Shown here: positions 60,336 through 64,000 of the stretch, piece by piece
How positions within the stretch are numbered: position 1 is the stretch's first letter
How the letters are laid out: the number at the start of each line of letters is the position of its first letter
Source: Lycorma delicatula
Taxonomy: Eukaryota > Arthropoda > Insecta > Hemiptera > Fulgoridae
Reading direction: 5' to 3'
DNA length: 64,000 nt
Assembly: GCF_047948215.1 (NCBI RefSeq)
Contig: NC_134455.1
Location: forward strand, 160,376,575 to 160,440,574
Program-made: the position numbers and the translations under genes
The notes under the pieces: generated by a model
What the model saw: only the letters and a program-made list of their open reading frames with translations
The model's database searches: none
What the model was told of the DNA's origin: nothing

Positions 60336-60520
60336 TTCAAAAGGTGAGTTTACAAACATTGGCCTCAAACCCTTGGAACAACTTAAGGACATATTATGAG
60401 AAGTTGCCATCATTATTCCTCAATGTATGCTGGAAAGAATGATGCAAAACTTCCTGGAAAAGCTTCGAATGAGTGTCGCTCGTGATAGCAGCCATTTGAA
60501 TGTCTTTAATTTTTAAACAG
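60336..60520 (+). pseudogene. Possible Tc1/mariner-type transposase C-terminus
   Basis: Reads LKDIL, stop, EVAIIIPQCMLERMMQNFLE then KLRMSVARDSSHLNVFNF, stop. This resembles the end of Tc1/mariner transposases (LK..I...I..I....L...M..F..R...C....G.HLE). No catalytic residues in this part; weak evidence. Confidence 0.45.
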
Positions 60521-61059
60521 TAAACAAAACTTCACTATATGTGCTTTTCAAAAATAAAAGGTTTTTCATATCTTTTACAATTTTTATTTTATTAACATGT
60601 AAAATGTGGGACTTCATTCTGATGCAACCTGTATTTTACAGAGAATGAATACTCACTGCAGCAGCAAAAAACATTTTATGCGTAATTCCATTGTTTTAAC
60701 CATATAGTATTTTAATTACAACACAATTTTTAATATAGAATTTTTAGAAATACAGATGCTTTTATGATATTTTTTCAAAGTTTCAGTGAATATTTTTTTG
60801 AAAAGCAACAGGATAATGTCAATAAAATTTTTAGAAAGTCCCACCCTCTTCAATGTACAGTCCTCTCTTAATATCTTCCTATCCCATCTGATTGTTTCAA
60901 AACTTTATACACTTAATCTCTCTGTACACAAGTTGCCAGCCAGATTTCATGAAGTAGGGATTAAACCATTCTTGAGATATAAAGTCAGATAGTACCCAGT
61001 GGAAACATACTTCGATTAATGTAGACTTTTGTAACTTACATTTTATTATTTTTAGATTT
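60521..61059. other. Intergenic, AT-rich
   Basis: Nothing recognised. Confidence 0.5.
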
Positions 61060-61689
61060 GAAGATTGATTCTGTAGTCTTTCAAGCCATCTGTTGGTTCA
61101 TAGCCTCATGCATGATACGCCTCCATTTTCCTCTATCCTACATAATTTCCTCTGTTGTCCGCACCTGCCAGAGGTCCTAACCAATGCCATCTCTCCATCT
61201 CATTTTGGGTCTCCCTAATGGTCTTGTATCCATCATCTGGCCATTCAGTACTGCTTTCACCACCTCCTGTTCACTCCATCATTGTAGAACATGTCCCAGC
61301 CAGCTCAATCACCCACTTTTTATCACAGATCACACCTGCCTCCTGATATACTTACCTCAGTTCCCTGTTGTTCCTATTTCTACCATCCTCTTTGACTGGA
61401 CCATATATTTTCCTCAGTACTCTGTTTTCGAAGGACTGAAGTCATGACTCCTTTCTTTTTGTTGACCCCATATGTGTGTACCAATCTAATGATTGTTTTG
61501 TACACTCAAATTTTAGTCGTTTTTGAACAGTATGTGGGATTTAAGGGTCCCATTCAACCCTTTCCAGCACCTACAAGATGTCTTAATTCTGGTAGTTATT
61601 TCCTCCTCCATATTATTGTTGTTGGTAACTATAGCCCAAGGTATTTAAATTTGCATACTTTCTTGAAGTCCATGTTGTTTACTTCCAGT

Positions 61690-62131
61690 TCCTGTTTATT
61701 ATTTTCCTATCTTGATAACACCGTATATTGCATTTTTATGAGTAAATCTCACCTTGCTCACTCCTTCCACGATCATCTTTACTTCTCCCTTGTTTGCTCC
61801 AATTGGAGCAGTATCATCAGCAAAAGCTAACATCCTTATTTTCTTTTCAGTTGTTATTTCAGTATTCATCTTTGTTTGGGTCACCTTGTTCAGGACAAGG
61901 ATGAGGACGGCTGGGGTCATGATATCTTCGTGTTTAACCCCAGTACCTGTTGAAACTTTCAGCTGTGCAACCATGGATTCTAACTTCACACTCTGTCCTC
62001 TCAATGCACATCTTTGTGAGCCTTACCAACTTATCTGGCACACCTGCTTCCTCCATTACCCTCCAGATTGCTTTCCTTGATATGCAGTCATACCCCTTTG
62101 AGAAATTACAAATAGCAAATGGGTTTAACAT
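61690..62131 (-). pseudogene. LINE reverse transcriptase domain (second family)
   Basis: 62131-61934 reads FSKGYDCISRKAIWRVMEEA then GVPDKLVRLTKMCIERTECE (motif A region; usual F.DF..AFD is worn). 62004-61699 reads LKVSTGTGVKHEDIMTP (motif B, QGD lost) and RMLAFADDTAPIGANK, with the FADD catalytic box intact. Confidence 0.8.
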
Positions 62132-62929
62132 TGAATTCCCAGCATCTTCTTATCTGCTGTAATATCTGGTCCACAGTGGATCCCTTCCTAAAACCAGCCT
62201 TGTGCTCTCCCCTATTTCCTCTTCTATAAATGGATTGATTGTCCTTCCCTGGGGCCCTTCCATTCATTGTCTGATTAAAGCTTTCATCACCTCGACTATT
62301 TTGAGTTCTTTCACTTGTATCTGGACCAAGTCTTCTGTCACTTCTTTAAAGTCACATTTCCTTCAGTAGATATATTTTACAAGTTTAATGAGGTTTCTTC
62401 CATACTTGCAAATTTTCCTTTGTTAATTATAATCTTATTATGTCTTGTGTTTTACCATTCCTACTTTAGGTATAAATATCTTTCAGGAAAAATGCACAGT
62501 CTTGTTGAAATCTCTTTCCTTATTTTTGTTATTGCCCTCTTTTGCTTTAGCAATTTGTTCTTTCAGAAAGTTGTGCGTTTGTTTACAAATGATGCTCTTT
62601 ACTTCTTTGTTGACTTCCACATATCCCATTCTGGAGACTATTGCAGTTTTCAATCTGCTTTTGCTTCACTACCCTCTGTACCTCCTCATTAAACCTATTC
62701 TTATTTCCCTTCCTTTCTGTCTTTAGTGCCTTTTCTCCTGCCTCCAATATAGCTTTTGTTTTTCCCCATATCCGCTTCACATCTCTCACACCCTTCATTG
62801 CTCTCCAGTTCACTAAATCTGTTTCTAATTTTTACTTTGTATTGTGCAATTTTATTTGGATCTGGTATGAGGCTCATATCTATTGTATATTGATTAGGTG
62901 CTTTCCTATTATTGCACTTAGCCATTTTC

Positions 62930-63660
62930 TGCTTCTGTTTAACTACGATGTAGTAGTGGTCACAGTCTATTTCTGCTCTTCTCAATGCCTTGACATCGGT
63001 CACTAGTGCTTTGATGTCTGCTGTCCACCAGTACATGATCAGTTTGGTTCTTTTTCTTCCCATCTGGAAAACTTCATGATTGTCTTTGGATGTTCTTATG
63101 AAAAAAAAAGTACTCATTATCCTTAGATGTTTTGCAACAGCAAACAATGCCAGTCTCAGTCCATTTTCATCTGTCTCCTTGTGTAGGCTACGGGCTACGT
63201 CTTCCCATGAATGGTTTCCATGTTCTTTCATTTCCAACTTTTGCATTAGCATCTCAAATCAGTAATTTTAAATCATATTTAGGGATTTTTATCACAGTTA
63301 TGTTTAAGGTATTAAAAAACACTTTATTTCTTCATCAGGGCACAGTAACTAATAATAATTGATATGTTCCTGAATCTCCCTCGTAACCAACTGAATGTAA
63401 CAGATTCTCTTGCTTATTGCTTCAAAGCTGATCAAGCTATTAACAGCAATTACTAATTGCCACTCTCATACCATACTTGTGTACTCCATTTTTTGGCCCA
63501 CTATACACAACGGAGAAGTCTGACAGTATACAGTGCCTCATCTGGCCATTGTATTGCTTGGAGAGCCACCATTTTCAATATTAGCCTATATCTGTTCAGT
63601 TCCATTTGTAGTATTTTTGCAGTACCAGAAGAATACAACGTTCTAATATCCAGGTTCTAA
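62930..63660 (-). pseudogene. LINE endonuclease domain (second family)
   Basis: Near 63655-63540 reads RTLYSSGTAKILQMELNRYR then VALQAIQWPDEAL (relatives: L..EL..Y..D..ALQE.RW, with Glu where this copy has Ala-Ile), then YSGPKNGVHKYGMRVA. At 63255 DANAKVGNERTWKP, then ETDENGLRLALFAVAKHLRI, ALRRAEIDCDHYYIVVK. The QE catalytic position is altered; frames are broken. Confidence 0.78.
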
Positions 63661-64000
63661 ATCTCTTGTTAGTTTTACATAATATTTTTTAATAGCCATT
63701 TGTGATATCCAATTCTGAGGCTTATTGTGCGCAGTTCTAATCAATCATACTTTTTACAATTTAGGGGCATTCATCCTAAAATCAATCCCCAACCAGTTAT
63801 CTGGTTTTAGCCTACTTTATCTGTGCTGAACTCACAGAAAAAGTGTTTTTTGTCCTGCACTGCAGAGAAATACCAGCACAACTCTTGAACCTTGAATTCC
63901 ACACCACTGGGACAGGTATTATAGTGCTTCCATTACTTTGTAGAGTAGGTGTCTACATGGTGTTGGCCATTTGCAGGACACTTTCAGATTTGGGAAATTG
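63661..64000. other. Right edge, unclassified
   Basis: Slightly more GC-rich. Possibly the 5' part of the same LINE or another repeat; no protein readable. Confidence 0.35.

Larger units (their letters stand above)
61060..63660 (-). mobile_element. RTE-type LINE, second family
   Basis: Minus-strand protein signals run from the endonuclease start near 63655 to the tail near 61060 (GATTGATTCTGTAGTCTTTC, AGCCATCTGTTGGTTCA). More GC-rich than its surroundings. Differs from the LINE at 31.8-34.9 kb in sequence. Ends not defined; it may extend further right. Confidence 0.82.

Noticed and set aside
1..64000. CRISPR arrays, operons, phage or bacterial defence systems
   Set aside because: Introns, AT-rich spacers, SINEs and LINEs show nuclear eukaryotic DNA; no repeat-spacer array or bacterial gene was seen.

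Overview
The window looks like a low-GC, intron- and repeat-rich animal genome, most likely an insect; Hemiptera is only a guess from the repeat style. It carries parts of two conserved genes that are transcribed divergently from about 51 kb. On the minus strand are the first nine coding exons of CAND1 (cullin-associated NEDD8-dissociated protein 1). They run from the start codon at 50890 to a splice donor at 4971, about 480 residues, and all eight introns have GT-AG ends and keep the frame. The remaining ~60% of CAND1 is not in the window and should lie to the left. On the plus strand is a complete three-exon gene of the ABT1/ESF2 family (211 aa, 51449-59668), a nucleolar factor for small-subunit rRNA processing. 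The 558 bp between the two start codons should hold both promoters.

Almost everything else is transposon, dead or dying, in the introns. From left to right: an R1-like LINE tail split by a second R1-like LINE with a 13-bp target duplication (1-~1900); a complete but decayed 4.2-kb hAT element with 13-bp inverted ends and an 8-bp target duplication (5306-9524); a worn CR1/Jockey-like LINE (11.4-12.3 kb); a 5'-truncated R1-like LINE with an 11-bp target duplication (16652-19067); a repeat block with a (CA)n tract and a palindrome-rich inverted-end element (19.4-22.2 kb); a ~3.7-kb transposon with arms of ~750 bp around a protein I know only as an uncharacterised, widely scattered family (22.4-26.1 kb); two tails and one long copy of an RTE/CR1-type LINE (27.9-28.5 and 31.8-34.9 kb); a tail of the R1-like family (30.5-31.1 kb); a mariner-like element with ~270-bp arms interrupted by a tRNA-type SINE (36.1-38.3 kb); mariner fragments (40.6, 53.2 and, less surely, 60.4 kb); foldback/MITE-like repeats (42.2 and 46.5 kb); tRNA-derived SINEs (45.8, 49.6 and 58.9 kb); a LINE endonuclease fragment (52.1 kb); and another RTE-type LINE at the right edge (61.06-63.66 kb).

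The most notable observations are the long-arm transposon and its unnamed protein, two clear nested insertions that can be ordered in time, a set of local direct duplications 630-840 bp apart (one copies a CAND1 splice acceptor), and an inverted repeat ending about 10 bp from a CAND1 5' splice site. I saw no CRISPR array, bacterial operon, rRNA or intact tRNA gene.
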